Shown one piece after another: positions 62,315 to 64,000 of a stretch of DNA of 64,000 nucleotides. The position numbers were made by a program, and so were the translations under genes. The stretch is taken from contig JBAIZL010000005.1 in the NCBI GenBank assembly GCA_036971475.1, positions 242,881,823-242,945,822 on the forward strand. The letters are read 5' to 3'. The DNA comes from Prosapia bicincta (taxonomy: Eukaryota > Arthropoda > Insecta > Hemiptera > Cercopidae). Each line of letters opens with the position of its first letter. Within the stretch, counting starts at the first letter, position 1. The notes beneath the pieces are model-generated. The model ran no database searches and had not been told where the DNA came from. It worked only from the letters and a program-made list of their open reading frames with translations.

Positions 62315-62402
62315 ATCGAGTGGTCTAGAGGATATTGCTCTTCTCAATAATCTAGGACCGTGAGTACTAATTTACATATCCTAGGTTCGATCCTCGGTAT
62401 TG
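62312..62402 (+). repeat. tRNA-derived sequence (SINE head or tRNA pseudogene)
   Basis: GAGTGGTCTAGAGGATA (62319-62335) fits the RNA polymerase III box A found in tRNA D-arms. GGTTCGATCCT (62384-62394) is a near-perfect box B. The T stem CCTAG with CTCGG pairs in four of five positions around TTCGATC. The spacing of about 50 bases suits a long-variable-arm tRNA. The acceptor stem does not close and the anticodon arm is unclear, so it is unlikely to be a working tRNA. Confidence 0.5.
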
Positions 62403-63109
62403 GAAATTATTTTTTTGTTTTGAGAGTTTTTTCAACAGCTATGTGAACATATTCTGTAAAAAGGATTATCTACCGTTAACCCTAAACCAATAATAGGCGG
62501 TGAAAGCATAATGCTGGCCACATAAGCTTTCTTCAATATCTTATCTCCCATATAAGAAACCTCCCTTGTGTAAACTTTCCAACTACCCAACTCCCATCTT
62601 CCTAATATAACCTAAATCTAATCCTAGCTTAAAGTAAACATCCTTACCTAACGCAACCTACCTGACATAACCTAAACAAGCCTAACACTTTAAAGTATGT
62701 ATTACCTATACCTTATCCGTAAGAGTATTACTATGGTAAACAAAGATAGAAACAGTTTTCTATGATGTTTTATCGATGTTTTAAAATTATTAAAAATTTT
62801 TAAAAAAAGTAATAATTATTATAATATTTTACATTTCTAGTAAACGTAAATATGTTGAGTGTCAAGGTTTTTGCCATTTATAACATAAATCTTGTCCATT
62901 TATCTATAGAAAGTTCTGATGAAGGAGGTTCTGTGAAACGCGTTGACAACATTTAGTATGACAATGTTAGAAATAGTAGAAAGCTAAGGTAACCCACTCA
63001 ACATATTAGAATTAACGGTATAACGAAAAAAGTTGACAGAAAGTTACATTAGTTTTTAAAAACCATTGAGAATACAACAGAACTCGTGTTGTGTGTACGG
63101 CTGGATGTT
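62403..63109. other. noncoding DNA
   Basis: 62590-62700 is rich in CCTAA and CCTAAC words (AACCTAA, ACCTACC). No gene seen. Confidence 0.4.
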
Positions 63110-63114
63110 ATAGT

Positions 63115-64000
63115 TATTTCTATTTCATATTTGGTCCATAACGGACATTATTTCTTATCTTATATATGGTCCACAATCTGACATTATTTCTATCTTATAT
63201 ATGGTCCACAATCTGACATTATTTCTATCTTATATTTCTTCCACAATCTTACATTATTTCTTATCTTATATATGGTCCACAATCTGACATTATTTCTATC
63301 TTATATATGGTCCACAATCTGACATTATTTCTATCTTATATTTCTTCCACAATCTTACATTATTTCTTATCTTATATATGATCCACAATCTGACATTATT
63401 TCTATCTTATATTTCTTCCACAATCTTACATTATTTCTTATCTTATATATGGTCCACAATCTGACATTATTTCTATCTTATATATGGTCCACAATCTGAC
63501 ATTATTTCTATCTTATATTTCTTCCACAATCTTACATTATTTCTTATCTTATATATGGTCCACAATCTGACATTATTTCTATCTTATATTTCTTCCACAA
63601 TCTTACATTATTTCTTATCTTATATATGGTCCACAATCTGACATTATTTCTATCTTATATATGGTCCACAATCTGACATTATTTCTATCTTATATTTGGT
63701 CTACAATCTCACATTATTTCTATCTTATATTTGCTCCACAATCTCACATTATTTCTATCTTATATTTGGTTCATAATGTTACCTTATTTCTATCTCACAT
63801 TTGATCCACAATCTCACATTATTTCTATCTTATATTTGGTCCACAATCTTACATTATTTCTATCTTATATTTGGTCCACAATCGCACATTATTTCTATCT
63901 TATATTTGCTCCACAATCTTACATTATTTCTATCTTATATATGGTCCACAATCTGACATTATTTCTATCTTATATTTGATCCACAATCTGATATTATTTC
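63115..64000. repeat. 35-bp satellite with trimeric higher-order repeat
   Basis: Units of the form TGGTCCACAATCTGACATTA plus TTTCTATCTTATA run to the window end, about 24 copies. From 63150 to 63680 they are ordered as two TGGTCC-type units followed by one TTCTTCC type with ATCTTACATTATTTCTTAT, giving a period near 106 bases. After 63680 single TTTGGTCC and TTTGCTCC variants follow without that order. The array continues past the window. Confidence 0.95.

Overview
This window looks like AT-rich, intron-rich and transposon-dense arthropod DNA, most likely insect. The reasons are large introns, a Drosophila-type Inr plus DPE promoter candidate, LINE remnants of R1/I-like type, Tc1/mariner and pogo elements, and abundant Penelope-like elements (PLEs). 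No species can be named from the sequence alone. There is no sign of bacterial organisation, and no rRNA or CRISPR array.

The only host protein-coding gene I can support is a cadherin-superfamily gene on the + strand. Five coding exons are visible (5347-5524, 10963-11285, 13447-13647, 16823-17106, 19207-19380). Splice sites and reading phases agree from exon to exon. Together they encode about 386 residues: the end of one cadherin repeat, two further repeats, a membrane-proximal domain and a transmembrane helix. Upstream repeats and the cytoplasmic tail were not found and probably lie outside the window or in short unrecognised exons. A second host feature is a candidate promoter and noncoding first exon at 35374-35490 (+).

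Everything else recognisable is mobile or repetitive DNA. 1-1.5 kb: decayed Tc1/mariner transposase (-). 2.4-3.4 kb: internally deleted PLE (-). 7.6-8.2 kb: hAT-type nonautonomous element with a perfect 8-bp target duplication. 9.3 kb: PLE-type foldback. 11.7-16.3 kb: several PLE pieces inside cadherin introns. 17.2-20.5 kb: retrotransposon ORF remnant, foldbacks, TG minisatellite and a hAT-like end. 21-25 kb: PLE tail, 142-bp tandem array and two LINE remnants. 29.4-31.7 kb: two minisatellites and a PLE piece. 36.9-41.7 kb: pogo-type elements and two LINE fragments, one with an intact RNase H frame. 43.9-44.7 kb: 82-bp array. 47 kb: foldback. 51.2-52.7 kb: pogo element containing a PLE end and a 104-bp array. 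59.1-61.7 kb: foldback, then a PLE with RT and GIY-YIG domains in an inverted-duplicate arrangement. 63.1-64 kb: 35-bp satellite with trimeric higher-order structure.

The most interesting signal is a recurring RNA-like motif at the ends of at least six different PLE or foldback units. It consists of CTGANGA, a hairpin, GAAA, a short self-complementary stretch, TA, and flanking arms that pair. This is the layout of a type I hammerhead ribozyme, which is known from Penelope-like elements. In two foldbacks the inverted arms meet within a few bases of the predicted cleavage site.
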